Positions 8,117 to 18,381 of a stretch of DNA of 64,000 nucleotides are shown here, piece by piece. The stretch lies in contig NZ_PPRU01000035.1 in NCBI RefSeq assembly GCF_002902285.1, positions 1 through 64,000 of the forward strand, in the 5' to 3' direction. This stretch comes from Staphylococcus simulans (GTDB lineage Bacteria > Bacillota > Bacilli > Staphylococcales > Staphylococcaceae). The first letter of the stretch is position 1. Each line of letters opens with the position of its first letter. A program made the translations under genes and the position numbers. Below the pieces are notes generated by a model. It searched no databases. It saw only the letters and a program-made list of their open reading frames with translations, and had not been told where the DNA came from.

Positions 8117-9364
8117 TTATTGTAGTTTGACGTCTGCTTTTGCCACTTCAATTACTGTATCGATAAGTGTTTGAATACCTTTTTCAATTTCTTCTGGTTC
8201 AACAGACTCTTTAGGTGAGTGGCTGATACCGTCTTTACATGGAATGAATAACATGCTGGTAGGGCAGATTAATGCCATGTTCATGGAATCATGACCGGCA
8301 CCGCTGAACATGAAACGGTAACTGTAGTCATGTTGTTCGCACACTTGTTTAGTAATTTGGGCAATTTCTGCATTCAGACCTACAGGCATATCTTGTCCTA
8401 AGTCTTTAACCTCAGCTTGTATATTACGACGTTTTGTAATCTCTGAAATGGCTTGTTGTACCTCAGTCGCAACTTGTTCACGTGATTCTAATTCTTTACC
8501 TCGAATATCAATCAATAATGTTACATCGCCAGGGATAGCATTCATTATATTAGGGAAGGCATCTAAATGACCGACTGTCGCAACGACACCTGCTTTATGG
8601 TAATGTTGTGCGATGGCTTCAACTTGTAAGATGATTTCTGATGCGGCAGTTAAAGCGTCATAACGCATTGGCATAGGTGTTGATCCGGAATGACTTGTTT
8701 CACCTGTTAATTTAACTTTAAAACGGTGAGGTGCTGCGATATGTGTCACAATCCCAATGTCTTTGTGTTTGTTTTGTAAGATAGGTCCTTGTTCGATATG
8801 CAGTTCTAAGAAGGCCTTTAAATCTCCTTGATGATAGAAATCTTGTTCTGAAGGTAAGCTTTGTTTTAAAGTGTCGACCAATTGGAATAGCGTTTTGCCT
8901 TCATTATCTTTAATTTCTTTCATATCGTCTTGAGACAAGTTGCCTGTAATGTATTTACTGCCGAGTGTCGCAGTGTTGAAACGTGCAGATTCTTCTGCTG
9001 TAAATGCGACGATTTCAATTGGGTGATCTGTTTCAATTTGGTGTTCGTTTAAATGCAGCATGAGTTGTAATGCAGCTACAACACCAAGTAAGCCGTCGTA
9101 ACGTCCGCCATCTTTTACGGTATCGATATGTGATCCGATCATAACGGGCGGTAAGTTAGGTTTTTTACCTTCTCTTCTTGCGATGACGTTGCCGAAGTAG
9201 TCGAAGCGGACATCTAATCCCGCTTCTTGGCACAACATTGAGAATTTCAATGCGGCTAAGCGTTCAGCGTGACGAAAGGCAATGCGGTTTGTGCCGCCTG
9301 TTTCTGTATTAAAACCATAGTTATTAAAAGTGTCTAAATGAGACATGACAGTATCTAAATTCAT
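8117..9364 (-). CDS. M20-family amidohydrolase (allantoate amidohydrolase / N-carbamoyl-amino-acid hydrolase type)
   Basis: A 415-residue dinuclear-metal amidase. Landmarks are GSHIDTVKDGGRYDG (His and bridging Asp), AEESARF (catalytic Glu and metal ligand), LHIEQGPIL, the lid-domain motif HSGSTPM and C-terminal GAGHDSM and ISHSPKE. These match AllC/HyuC/PucF enzymes that hydrolyse allantoate or N-carbamoyl amino acids. It is the second such enzyme in the window (the other starts at 15181). It lies 47 bp downstream of pucR on the same strand, so the two are probably co-transcribed. It may be the allantoate enzyme with the other acting on a related ureido compound, or the reverse; sequence alone does not decide. 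Confidence 0.8.
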   Translation of the reverse strand: MNLDTVMSHLDTFNNYGFNTETGGTNRIAFRHAERLAALKFSMLCQEAGLDVRFDYFGNVIARREGKKPNLPPVMIGSHIDTVKDGGRYDGLLGVVAALQLMLHLNEHQIETDHPIEIVAFTAEESARFNTATLGSKYITGNLSQDDMKEIKDNEGKTLFQLVDTLKQSLPSEQDFYHQGDLKAFLELHIEQGPILQNKHKDIGIVTHIAAPHRFKVKLTGETSHSGSTPMPMRYDALTAASEIILQVEAIAQHYHKAGVVATVGHLDAFPNIMNAIPGDVTLLIDIRGKELESREQVATEVQQAISEITKRRNIQAEVKDLGQDMPVGLNAEIAQITKQVCEQHDYSYRFMFSGAGHDSMNMALICPTSMLFIPCKDGISHSPKESVEPEEIEKGIQTLIDTVIEVAKADVKLQ

Positions 9365-9411
9365 GGAGCTCCCCCTGTTTGATTAATGATTGATAGATAG
9401 TTATAACGTTA

Positions 9412-11037
9412 TTATTGATCGAAGAGTATTTCTTCTGATGCATATAATGCGAGACGGATATTTAGTGAGTTGAACGGATCTTCAACCGTGCAACCTAATA
9501 TTTCTTCACAATTTTTAATTCGATATTTTACAGTGTTACGGTGAATGAACATTTTCTTCGCAGTTTTGGTAATATCACATTGATAATCCATGTACATTTT
9601 AAGCGTATCTTTTAACTCTTCATCCTTTTTCGTTTTAGGATAGGCTAGGTCACCTAAAGTATGTTGAATGAAAGGTTTCAATTTACTTGGTGGCAACAGC
9701 TGTAAGAGTTCTTTCATACTCTTTGATTGATAGAAGTTCATGAATGCTTTACGTGCTTTATCTAAGCCGCTTTCATAAGCTTCGTTCGCTTCCATAAAGG
9801 ACGTTGATAATTGAGAGAATTCTGTGACTCTATTACCAATCCCGAATGAAATACTGCTGTCGAAGAACTCATGGTATTCTTGTTGAATATGTTTTAAGTA
9901 ATTTAAATAATACTCATGTTTAGATTGTAATAAAATCGCAAATCTGCGATTACTTGGCATACTGTAAACACTGATACGTGAATCTAAATCTGTGAGTTTG
10001 TGTATGAGCCATGTGTAAACGAATTGATAACGCTCTTCAACGTATTGACTGTTTTCTAAATTATCCATCGGGTCAATGGCACAGATAATGACTTGATAAT
10101 AATCGGAAGGGTAAATACCGTATTGTTCAAATAAAATCGGATGATTATGAACAGATAAAGATTGATCAGAACGATTCGTAATCAGGGATTCAAAGAAACG
10201 ATTGATATCTGAGTGTTCAGCTTCTTCAATCTTTTTATTTTTATATATCGCAAAGCTCAATGTTGAGACAATTTGTTCAATCGTTAATAAACTGAAAGGA
10301 TAAGACAGCTTATTGATATCTGACACCATTAAATAATATGGGAAATAAGCATAGGCTTGTACTTTGAAAATCGCCACGTCATTAGTGAACTTCGTTTGAT
10401 TGCGAGTAATTGTATTAGCGTTTTCTGAACGTAAGTATTCTAAAAAGTAACGGATATGTTGTTGTTTCAACAAATTATTCTGTTGGTAATGCCAGCTTTG
10501 AGAATCAACCATATAGAATGGGTTGAATAACAGAACGGGTACGCCTAAAATACGGCTCATTCTTTCTATCATTGTTTCGACACCGAAACCCTTAATCAGC
10601 ATATCGTTCAGTTCTTCTTGAATATTCAAAGCGTAGTTTAATTTAGCTGTTTGTTCATCTGAGATATAAGTTGAAATTTGTCTTGTGATTTCCCCTAAAT
10701 TCCACTCTTCAGAGATTTCTATCAATGGAAATTCTAATTCGTTTGCGTAATCAATCACTTCTTGATTGATATGTTTTAAATAACGAGACGTTTTAATACC
10801 TAACCCCGCGGTATCAATATCATTTAATTCTTTAATCATTTGTTTCAAGCCTGCTTGATTATCCCGAAATAATAACCCCGTCGTGAGTATAAATGACTCT
10901 TTAGCCGTGTAATCTTTAATATCAATATTTTCTGTGATGTCTAAGTGGCGAACTTCTCTATGTAAATCTCCTTGATTATTAATGAGTTTTAATCCAGCAA
11001 AACTGGGTGCAGCGAGTATATTCTGCAACGTCGGCAT
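9412..11037 (-). CDS. pucR: PucR-family purine-catabolism regulator
   Basis: A 541-residue regulator. The N-terminal PucR domain (about 1-125) is followed by a central GGDEF-like/CdaR-type region and a C-terminal HTH_30 domain (KMFIHRNTVKYRIKN, about 500-515), the order seen in B. subtilis PucR. It is divergent from the allantoin permease gene across a 192-bp region, the usual arrangement for a regulator controlling both strands. By family it activates allantoin/purine degradation genes in response to a pathway intermediate. I found no convincing PucR operator by eye. Confidence 0.88.
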   Translation of the reverse strand: MPTLQNILAAPSFAGLKLINNQGDLHREVRHLDITENIDIKDYTAKESFILTTGLLFRDNQAGLKQMIKELNDIDTAGLGIKTSRYLKHINQEVIDYANELEFPLIEISEEWNLGEITRQISTYISDEQTAKLNYALNIQEELNDMLIKGFGVETMIERMSRILGVPVLLFNPFYMVDSQSWHYQQNNLLKQQHIRYFLEYLRSENANTITRNQTKFTNDVAIFKVQAYAYFPYYLMVSDINKLSYPFSLLTIEQIVSTLSFAIYKNKKIEEAEHSDINRFFESLITNRSDQSLSVHNHPILFEQYGIYPSDYYQVIICAIDPMDNLENSQYVEERYQFVYTWLIHKLTDLDSRISVYSMPSNRRFAILLQSKHEYYLNYLKHIQQEYHEFFDSSISFGIGNRVTEFSQLSTSFMEANEAYESGLDKARKAFMNFYQSKSMKELLQLLPPSKLKPFIQHTLGDLAYPKTKKDEELKDTLKMYMDYQCDITKTAKKMFIHRNTVKYRIKNCEEILGCTVEDPFNSLNIRLALYASEEILFDQ

Positions 11038-11229
11038 TTAATCACCTTCCTTATAACTTTGTTTCTGAAATAAATTTTAACATGAAATGACATAATTTGT
11101 TCGAAATCGATAATTTTATAAAAAATTACTGTCAAACTGCACAAAGAAAAACGTTTCCAGTAACTGTAAAATTTTAAGTAAAGATTATACGTATAGTCAT
11201 ATTTATTCCAACTCAAAGGAGATATAGAA

Positions 11230-12723
11230 ATGACGAAACAGGGGCAAGCGCAAAGCGGCATTCATGATGCGGCTTTCTTCGAACGCAGAGGCTATAACAA
11301 GGATGTTATGCCTAAAACAGACAGCCAAAGAAATATATCAACATTCAACTTCTTCACCCTTTGGATGGGTGCTGTCCATAACATTCCTAACTATACTGCC
11401 GTAGGCGGATTTTTGCTACTAGGGCTTTCGCCGTTACAAGTAATTTTCGCATTGATCTTCAGTTCATTTATTATTGCGACATTACTTGCGGTTAACGGTT
11501 ATGCTGGTTCTAAATACGGCATTCCATTTGCCATGCAGTTACGTCAAACGTATGGTGACATCGGGGCAAAACTTCCTGGTGTGTTACGTGGTGTAATTGC
11601 GGGTATTGGTTGGTTCGGATTACAAACCTTCGCAGGCTCACAGGCATTACTCATTTTGCTTATTAAGATCTTCCCGGGGTTCGAGCATTTTGGTAATGGA
11701 ACGACAATTTTAGGCATCACGATACCTGGTTTAATCGCATTTTTAGTATTCTGGGCTATTAACTTTGCGATTGGTATCGGCGGCGGTGAGACACTAAATA
11801 AATTCACTGCAGTTTTAAACCCGTTAATTTACATTGTATTCGGCGGTATGGCAATCTGGGGCTTCATGGTTGCCGGCGGCTGGGACAACATCATGCATTA
11901 TGAAATCACAACAAAATCAAGTGGTATTATTTATCCAGCTATTTTATCATTCATCCTAATTTTCAACTCAATGATGGGTGTTTGGGCTGGACCTGGAGCA
12001 AGTGTTTCTGACTTTACACAAAAAGCAGTTTCAACACGTGCACAAATTGTAGGACAAGTTTCAGGTATTGTTGTTGCACACTTATTATTCGCATTCAGTA
12101 GTGTGTTCATCATTATCGGTGGTTCTATCTTCTTAGGTCACCAAGAATGGAATATCTTAACAATTATCAATAACTGGGATAATATCTGGACGATTTTAAT
12201 CGCCACAGGTGTATTATTGATGACTACAATTTCAACGAACGCGACAAGTAATATCATTCCAGCAGCATATCAATTAAGTGTATTGATGCCGAAGTTGATT
12301 AACTATCGTCGTGGTGTAATTTTAGCTTCTGTTGTGAGTGTTCTGATTATGCCTTGGAAATTAATGGAAAATGAAGATAGTATTTTCGTTTTCTTAAATA
12401 TGATCGGTGCAATTTTAGGACCGGTTGCAGGTGTATTAATCGTACATTTCTACTTAATCAACAGATGTAAAGTCGACATCGAGAAATTGTATTTTGATAC
12501 AAATAATCCAAATCATGGCGGATTAAGATTTAACTTCTCTGCTTATGTGGCTACAATTCTTGGTGTTGTTGTTTCACTATTAGGTTTCATTCCGAAATTC
12601 CAAGTCATTTCTGACTTCTCATGGTTTATCGGATTTTTCATCGCAGGCATTTCTTACATCATTTTATATGTGTTAGAAAAGAAATTTAGAAAGGATAAAG
12701 GAGAGAAAGCTAATGAAATATGA
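11230..12723 (+). CDS. pucI: allantoin permease (NCS1 family)
   Basis: A 497-residue membrane protein with about 12 transmembrane segments, a member of the nucleobase:cation symporter-1 family (PucI/AllP/PurP-type). The long hydrophilic N-terminus ends in FFTLWMGAVHNIPNY, an NCS1 signature region. Ribosome site AAAGGAGAT precedes the ATG. Its gene overlaps allB by 11 bp, which ties it to allantoin uptake. It is divergent from pucR. Substrate assignment rests on family plus context. Confidence 0.9.
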   Translation: MTKQGQAQSGIHDAAFFERRGYNKDVMPKTDSQRNISTFNFFTLWMGAVHNIPNYTAVGGFLLLGLSPLQVIFALIFSSFIIATLLAVNGYAGSKYGIPFAMQLRQTYGDIGAKLPGVLRGVIAGIGWFGLQTFAGSQALLILLIKIFPGFEHFGNGTTILGITIPGLIAFLVFWAINFAIGIGGGETLNKFTAVLNPLIYIVFGGMAIWGFMVAGGWDNIMHYEITTKSSGIIYPAILSFILIFNSMMGVWAGPGASVSDFTQKAVSTRAQIVGQVSGIVVAHLLFAFSSVFIIIGGSIFLGHQEWNILTIINNWDNIWTILIATGVLLMTTISTNATSNIIPAAYQLSVLMPKLINYRRGVILASVVSVLIMPWKLMENEDSIFVFLNMIGAILGPVAGVLIVHFYLINRCKVDIEKLYFDTNNPNHGGLRFNFSAYVATILGVVVSLLGFIPKFQVISDFSWFIGFFIAGISYIILYVLEKKFRKDKGEKANEI

Positions 12724-14074
12724 TTTATTGATTAAAAATGGTCGTGTCATTTTAGACGAAGGCGAACAAGAAGTAGAAGTAGCTGTTAAAGACGGAAAAA
12801 TCGCAGCAATTGGTCATGACTTAGGTGACGCAGAAAAAGTTATCGATGCAAAAGGACAAGTCGTTGCGCCAGGTATGGTAGATGCACACGTGCATATTAC
12901 AGAACCAGGCGGCGGCTACCGTGACGAGTGGGAAGGCTACGAAACAGGATTGAAAGGTGCTGCAAAAGGCGGCGTTACTACAATCATTGAAATGCCTTTA
13001 AACCAAGTACCAGCAACAACTGATAGAGCATCAATCCAAGAAAAATTTGATGCAGGTAAAGGTAAATTATCAGCTGACGTTGCAAGTTATGGCGGTTTAG
13101 TGCCTTATAACTTAGATGGTGGTATCCAAGAATTAGACGAAGAAGGCGTTGTGGCTTACAAAGCGTTCTTAGCTACTTGTGGTGACCGTTCAATCGATGG
13201 CGACTTCGAAAACGTAGATGACTATTCACTTTACGAAGGTATGAAACAAATTGCGAAAACAGGTAAAATCTTATCTGTACACGCAGAAAACGCTGATATT
13301 ACAGACCGTTTAGGCGAAATCGCTTATAAAAACGGCGAAAAATCATTGGCAGCTTACGTAGATTCAAGACCTGTATTCACAGAAGTTGAACCTATTCGCA
13401 AATTGATCTTATTCGCAAAAGAAACTGGCTGCCGTTTACACATCGTACACGTTGCATGTGAAGAAGGCGTGGATGAAGTTATTAAAGCACAACAAGAAGG
13501 TGTAGACGTAACATGTGAAACTTGTACACACTATCTATACTTCTACAAAGAAGAATTAGATGACATTGGCCCAGTTGTAAAATGTTCACCACCAATCCGT
13601 GAAGAATCACGTTTACCAGGTATGTGGGAACGTGTTATCAATGGTGACATCAACTTCGTAACATCTGACCACTCACCAAGTACACCTGACTTAAAAGATA
13701 CTGACAACGCATTTGAAGCTTGGGGCGGTATCGCAGGTATCCAAAACAACGTGGATATCTTATTCGACGAAGGTGTTCAAAAACGTGAATTATCACTTAA
13801 ACGTTTTGCTGAAATTATTGCGACTGAACCTGCAAAACGTTTCGGCTTAGACAACAAAGGTAGTATTGCAGTTGGTAAAGATGCAGACTTCGTCTTCATC
13901 AAACCAGAATCTTCATACACATTACAAGCTGAAGATTTAGAATACCGCAATAAACTAAGCCCATATGTAGGTCGTACAATCAACGCACAAGTTGCGAAAA
14001 CAATTTTACGCGGTGAAGAAACTTACAGTCTTGAAGACGGTGTTTCTAATGACTTCCGTGGTGAATTTATCTAA
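12713..14074 (+). CDS. allB: allantoinase
   Basis: A 453-residue cyclic amidohydrolase that opens the hydantoin ring of allantoin to give allantoate. Metal ligands are visible: HxH at H59/H61, the carboxylated lysine K150 (VAYKAF), HAEN, HIVHVA and the catalytic Asp in TSDHSPS. Length is standard for AllB/PucH. It overlaps the end of the permease gene by 11 bp, so uptake and first hydrolysis are translationally coupled. A strong terminator follows, so the remaining pathway genes downstream need their own promoter. Confidence 0.93.
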   Translation: MKYDLLIKNGRVILDEGEQEVEVAVKDGKIAAIGHDLGDAEKVIDAKGQVVAPGMVDAHVHITEPGGGYRDEWEGYETGLKGAAKGGVTTIIEMPLNQVPATTDRASIQEKFDAGKGKLSADVASYGGLVPYNLDGGIQELDEEGVVAYKAFLATCGDRSIDGDFENVDDYSLYEGMKQIAKTGKILSVHAENADITDRLGEIAYKNGEKSLAAYVDSRPVFTEVEPIRKLILFAKETGCRLHIVHVACEEGVDEVIKAQQEGVDVTCETCTHYLYFYKEELDDIGPVVKCSPPIREESRLPGMWERVINGDINFVTSDHSPSTPDLKDTDNAFEAWGGIAGIQNNVDILFDEGVQKRELSLKRFAEIIATEPAKRFGLDNKGSIAVGKDADFVFIKPESSYTLQAEDLEYRNKLSPYVGRTINAQVAKTILRGEETYSLEDGVSNDFRGEFI

Positions 14075-14125
14075 GTCTTGGTTAAATTCAAATAAGTATG
14101 CATGCTGTATCACAGCATTAATATA

Positions 14126-14164
14126 AAAAAGGCCTCCGAACCATTTCAGTTCGGAGGTCTTTTG
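14126..14164. terminator. bidirectional terminator after allB
   Basis: CCTCCGAAC (14133-14141) pairs with GTTCGGAGG (14149-14157), flanked by an A-run and a T-run. It separates allB from the convergent hydrolase gene. A small extra hairpin ATGCTG/CAGCAT lies at 14102-14118. Confidence 0.9.
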
Positions 14165-14170
14165 TCACAT

Positions 14171-14989
14171 TTAAACAAGATTTAATAAGAATGTTTTAGC
14201 TTGTTGGTAGATATCTAAATTAAAGTCATTCACTTCGCGATCAAAATCGTGATCTTTGTTATCGAAAGCGATGAATTTAGTTTCTGGAATATTACGGTCT
14301 AAATGTTGAGCTTCACCGAAAGGCACATCTGGATCTTGTTTACCATGCACAATAAATGTAGGTGGAAATGCTTTAAGTGTTTTAGGCGCAATGTTAAAGG
14401 CAGCATCTGTAGATTGTTGAATGCCTAGTAACTTCAGCCATTCGTTTTGTCCGCGTGCATAAAGGTAAATGAGATAACGTGTCTGTAAATCACCTTGTGT
14501 TAAAGGTTCTGTTTGAATCATATTATTTAACAGTTCTGGTGTGATTTGTTGAGACATGGCTTTGTATTGTGGATTCGCACGTAAGAATTGCGGTACGTGG
14601 AAACGGCTATAACCATAGAAATCAAGAATACCTTGGACGTCGCGTTTAGAAGCAATGATTAAAGATAAGAATGATCCTGCTGAACGACCGAATAAGAAAA
14701 TCGGCAAGTCAGGATGATTAGCTTTGACATCATCGAATTGTGTTAATGCATCATTCATAATTGTATCGATATTGCTTTCAGGTGCTAAACGATAATCTGC
14801 TGAAATCATTGTAAAATCTTCAGTTAACAAATCAACGTAGGCCTGTGGTAAATCATCAGGTTGACCGAAAATTAAGCCGCCACCATGAAAGTAAAGAATG
14901 ATACCTTTAGGTTCATTTTGAGCGGGTGTAATGAGTTGCGTTAATTGAAATTGGTCTTGGGTTGTGATGTGTTTTGTTTCTGACAACAA
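14171..14989 (-). CDS. alpha/beta hydrolase (hormone-sensitive-lipase type)
   Basis: A 272-residue cytoplasmic esterase-like protein. It shows the oxyanion-hole motif HGGG (YFHGGGLIFG), the nucleophile elbow GRSAG, a catalytic Asp in GKQDPDVPF and a His in DNKDHDF, giving a complete triad. There is no signal peptide. It sits inside the allantoin region but on the opposite strand, between allB and allC, and no step of the known pathway needs it. It could act on a ureido or ester by-product or be unrelated. Confidence 0.8.
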   Translation of the reverse strand: MLSETKHITTQDQFQLTQLITPAQNEPKGIILYFHGGGLIFGQPDDLPQAYVDLLTEDFTMISADYRLAPESNIDTIMNDALTQFDDVKANHPDLPIFLFGRSAGSFLSLIIASKRDVQGILDFYGYSRFHVPQFLRANPQYKAMSQQITPELLNNMIQTEPLTQGDLQTRYLIYLYARGQNEWLKLLGIQQSTDAAFNIAPKTLKAFPPTFIVHGKQDPDVPFGEAQHLDRNIPETKFIAFDNKDHDFDREVNDFNLDIYQQAKTFLLNLV

Positions 14990-15144
14990 AAGAACCTCCT
15001 TTGGTTATGTTAGATTGCTTTAAATTGTTCATATTTACCCAAAATAATTATCGCAAATCTTATATCTATCGTATTTGTACAAAATGAATAAATACGAGGA
15101 TGTTAATTGTCGGAATTGTGGATGTAGTAACAAAAGTAAACATT

Positions 15145-15150
15145 TATAAT
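15145..15150 (+). promoter_or_regulatory. probable -10 box of the allC operon
   Basis: A consensus TATAAT lies 30 bp upstream of the allC start. No good -35 is found at 16-18 bp, which suggests an activator-dependent promoter, consistent with PucR control. Confidence 0.4.
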
Positions 15151-15180
15151 AGATGATGAGATGAAAAGGAGTTGTTGAAT

Positions 15181-16413
15181 ATGAACATCCGTTCCTCTTT
15201 TGAAGCTTTAGATAAGCAGTTTACCGCATATGGCGGTTTGATTGGCGGAGGAATTACACGCTTGCTTTATTCAGATGAATGGCAGCAAGCCGTGCATGCT
15301 TTAAAAGAAACATTAGAATCAGCTGGATTTGACGCAACTTTCGACGACATCGGCAACTTAACAGGTCGTTTAGAAGGCAGTAAATATCCAGATGAAAAAA
15401 TTGTTTCAGGTTCACATATTGACACAGTCGTTGAAGGCGGTCATTTAGACGGTCAATACGGAATCTTAGCTGCTGTGACAGCAATGAAGGCACTTAAAGA
15501 AGAACACGGCCAACCGCTTCGTTCTCTAGAAGTCCTTGCCTTAGCTGAAGAAGAAGGCAGCCGTTTCCCATTCGCATTCTGGGGCAGTAAAAACTACTTC
15601 AATCTTGTAGACAAATCAGAAGTTGAAGAGATTGCAGACGCAGAAGGTGTGCGTTTTGAAGATGCGATGAGAGACTCTGGCTTTGACTACAGAAAACAAG
15701 ACCAAAACCACGATGACATCAAAGCCTTTGTTGAAGTGCATATCGAGCAGGGGAAAGTGCTTGAAACTGAAAACAAAGCAATTGGTGTAGTGAATGGAAT
15801 TGTCGGTCAAAAACGTTACACAGTTACATTAAAAGGTGAAGCGAACCACGCAGGTACAACACCGATGGGCTTAAGAAAAGACGCAGTTGTAGGATTTAGT
15901 GAGATTGCTTCTAAATTAACACAACGCGCTAGAGAAATCGGCGATCCGTTAGTACTGACTTTCGGCCGTGTTGATCCTGTACCGAACACAGTTAACGTAG
16001 TTCCAGGTGAAATTGTCTTCAGTATTGATACACGTCATATTGACCAAGACGCATTGAATCAATTCGCTGACGAAATCACAGAAACAATCAAATCAGTATC
16101 TGAGTCAGAAGGCTTAGAGTACGATATTGATTTATGGATGGACGAAGCCCCAGTATTAATGGACAAAGGTTTAGTAGATAGAATCGAAAAATCAGCTGAC
16201 CAAATAGTGGGTAAAGAACAATATAAAGTCATGGCATCAGGTGCCGGACACGATTCGCAAATCTTTGCGAAATTTGTTCCGACAGCAATGTTGTTCACGC
16301 CATCTATCAACGGCATCAGTCATAACGTTGAAGAAGAAACAAACATCGAAGACTTAGTAAAAGGAATCGAAGTATTAAAAGACGTTTTATATGAATTAGC
16401 TTACAAAGAATAA
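15181..16413 (+). CDS. allC: allantoate amidohydrolase (M20 family)
   Basis: A 410-residue dinuclear-metal amidase that converts allantoate to ureidoglycine with release of ammonia and CO2. Motifs are [42 protein letters not shown] and GAGHDSQ. I use ATG 15181, with AAGGAG nine bases upstream, rather than the in-frame TTG at 15172. It is the first gene of a unit with allE (23 bp gap) and allD, the next two steps, so allantoate is the most likely substrate. A paralogue on the minus strand (8117-9364) could share or replace this role. Confidence 0.88.
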   Translation: MNIRSSFEALDKQFTAYGGLIGGGITRLLYSDEWQQAVHALKETLESAGFDATFDDIGNLTGRLEGSKYPDEKIVSGSHIDTVVEGGHLDGQYGILAAVTAMKALKEEHGQPLRSLEVLALAEEEGSRFPFAFWGSKNYFNLVDKSEVEEIADAEGVRFEDAMRDSGFDYRKQDQNHDDIKAFVEVHIEQGKVLETENKAIGVVNGIVGQKRYTVTLKGEANHAGTTPMGLRKDAVVGFSEIASKLTQRAREIGDPLVLTFGRVDPVPNTVNVVPGEIVFSIDTRHIDQDALNQFADEITETIKSVSESEGLEYDIDLWMDEAPVLMDKGLVDRIEKSADQIVGKEQYKVMASGAGHDSQIFAKFVPTAMLFTPSINGISHNVEEETNIEDLVKGIEVLKDVLYELAYKE

Positions 16414-16436
16414 TTAATGTAAAGGAGTTTTTAATA

Positions 16437-17225
16437 ATGGGTTACTTAAATCACAATCAAGGTTATAGAGAAGGTTTATTAGAAACAAGAGCAGTTATTA
16501 AAAAAGACAATTACGCAGTTATCGTTCCAGACGGTTTAGTAAATAACGTAGTACCAGGATTCGAAGATTGCGACGTTACTATTTTAGGTTCACCACGTTT
16601 AGGTGCACATTTCGTTGACTACCTAGTTACATTGAAAGACCAAGGCGGCAACACTCAAGGCTTCGGCGGAGACGGTATCCAAACATTCATCTATGTTGTA
16701 TACGGAAACATCAATGCGTATGCTGGCGATGAAAAATACGAATTATCACAAGGCGGTTACTTATACGTACCAGCTGATCAAGTGATGAAATTCGAAAACA
16801 ACAACAATAACGAAGACAGCCGCGTATTCTTATACAAAAAACGTTACCAACCACTTGAAGGTCACAAACCAGAAGTTGTGACAGGCAATGTTAATGACCT
16901 TAAAGCAGAACCATATGAAGGTATGAAAGAAGTATTAGTTCAAGACTTATTACCAAAAGATATCGCATATGACATGAATATTCACATCTTATCATTCGAA
17001 CCAGGTGCTTCACATGGTTATGTTGAAACACACGTACAAGAACACGGTGCTTACGTATTAAGCGGTCGCGGTATGTACAACCTAGACAACGAATGGTTAC
17101 CAGTAGACAAAGGTGACTATATCTTCATGGGCGCTTATGCTCCACAAGCAACTTATGCTATCGGCTTAGAAGAACCATTCGCATATATCTACTCTAAAGA
17201 TGCTAACCGTGACATCGAACTATAA
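16437..17225 (+). CDS. allE: (S)-ureidoglycine aminohydrolase (bicupin)
   Basis: A 262-residue double cupin of the AllE/YlbA family. It hydrolyses unstable ureidoglycine to (S)-ureidoglycolate and ammonia, enforcing stereochemistry. The C-terminal cupin carries the Mn-binding set around [19 protein letters not shown] (Glu, His, His) and a downstream Gln (APQATY). Its position between allC and allD matches the reaction order. Codon use resembles highly expressed genes (few rare codons). Confidence 0.92.
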   Translation: MGYLNHNQGYREGLLETRAVIKKDNYAVIVPDGLVNNVVPGFEDCDVTILGSPRLGAHFVDYLVTLKDQGGNTQGFGGDGIQTFIYVVYGNINAYAGDEKYELSQGGYLYVPADQVMKFENNNNNEDSRVFLYKKRYQPLEGHKPEVVTGNVNDLKAEPYEGMKEVLVQDLLPKDIAYDMNIHILSFEPGASHGYVETHVQEHGAYVLSGRGMYNLDNEWLPVDKGDYIFMGAYAPQATYAIGLEEPFAYIYSKDANRDIEL

Positions 17226-17242
17226 GAGAGGGTTTCTAAATC

Positions 17243-18274
17243 ATGAGTGAAGAGAATTTAGTTTATGTTGGCTATGATGAGTTACGCCAATTATTTAAAG
17301 AAAAGCTTATGCTTGCAGGCATGCCTGACAAGTATGCAGACAAAGTCGCTGAGCTGATGGTATTCGCAGACGCACGTGGTATCCATTCACATGGTGCCGT
17401 GCGCTTGCGCTACTATGCAGAACGTACAGCAAAAGGCGGATTCAACTTAGAACCAGAAATTAAATTTGAAAAAACAGGCAAATCTACAGGTATTTATCAC
17501 GCAGATAATACAGTGGGTCATTACGCAGCTTACCATGCGATGGAAGAAGCGATTCAAATGGCGAAAGAAAACGGTATTGCTGCAGTAGGTGTCAAAGAAA
17601 TGGGACACAGCGGTGCGATTGGTTACTACACACAAATGGCTGGTAAACATGGTTTAGTGTCATTAAGTGTCTGCCAATCAGATCCGATGGTTGTACCGTT
17701 CGGAGGAACAAAACCTTACTTCGGTACGAACCCGATTGCATTTGGTGCACCTCGTAAAGACGGCAAGCCTATTGTCTTTGATATGGCTACAACTGTGCAA
17801 GCGTGGGGTAAAATCTTAGACGCACGTTCAAAATATCATTCAATTCCAGATACTTGGGCAGTGGATGATAAAGGTGAACCGACGACAGACCCTTATAAAG
17901 TCAGCGCATTGTTGCCTGCAGCTGGACCGAAAGGTTACGGCTTGATGATGATGGTAGATATTCTATCAGGCAGCTTGCTTGGCTTACCATTTGGTCAGCA
18001 TGTGTCTTCAATGTATGAAGATTACAGTGCGTACCGTCGTCTGGGCCAATTCCATTTAGTAATTAATCCAAGTTACTTCGGTGACGAGGAACAATTCTTA
18101 TCACAAATGGAACAAATGGTTCAAGAACTTCATGACATCGATCCTGCGAAAGGCTTTGACCAAGTCTACTATCCAGGTGAAATTCAAGAAGATGTGGAAG
18201 CAAAATACGACGAAACAGGTATTCCAATTCCACAATCTATCTATGATTACATGAAGTCAGAACAAGTTTACTAA
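17243..18274 (+). CDS. allD: ureidoglycolate dehydrogenase, copy 1
   Basis: A 343-residue member of the malate/lactate dehydrogenase-2 (AllD/YiaK) family, oxidising (S)-ureidoglycolate to oxalurate with NAD+. The family signature ADARGIHSHGAVRL contains the catalytic His, and a second conserved block is GHSGAIGYY. It follows allE by 17 bp. A strong intrinsic terminator comes right after it, yet a second allD copy begins 107 bp downstream. The two proteins are clearly homologous over their full length but differ throughout, so this is not a recent duplication. Confidence 0.88.
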   Translation: MSEENLVYVGYDELRQLFKEKLMLAGMPDKYADKVAELMVFADARGIHSHGAVRLRYYAERTAKGGFNLEPEIKFEKTGKSTGIYHADNTVGHYAAYHAMEEAIQMAKENGIAAVGVKEMGHSGAIGYYTQMAGKHGLVSLSVCQSDPMVVPFGGTKPYFGTNPIAFGAPRKDGKPIVFDMATTVQAWGKILDARSKYHSIPDTWAVDDKGEPTTDPYKVSALLPAAGPKGYGLMMMVDILSGSLLGLPFGQHVSSMYEDYSAYRRLGQFHLVINPSYFGDEEQFLSQMEQMVQELHDIDPAKGFDQVYYPGEIQEDVEAKYDETGIPIPQSIYDYMKSEQVY

Positions 18275-18285
18275 TTCAATTGAAT

Positions 18286-18325
18286 GAGCGGTGCTGGTCA
18301 TTGCACCGGCACCGCTCTTTATTTA
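18286..18325 (+). terminator. strong terminator between the two allD copies
   Basis: Perfect GC-rich 9-bp stem GAGCGGTGC (18286-18294) with GCACCGCTC (18309-18317), followed by TTTATTT. It divides the pathway into allC-allE-allD and allD2-fdrA-ylbE-ylbF-arcC. Confidence 0.9.
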
Positions 18326-18381
18326 GTTTTGCAGACTAATAAATTGCAAGAATCTTCAAAAAAGTCAGGAGGGTTTTAGTG

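Noticed and set aside
11130-11160. cre box upstream of pucI (AAAAACGTTTCCA)
   Set aside because: Three mismatches to the consensus; too weak to call.
16059-16316. Antisense ORFs within allantoin and uronate genes
   Set aside because: Open only because of codon bias of the sense genes; no ribosome sites and unlikely amino-acid composition.
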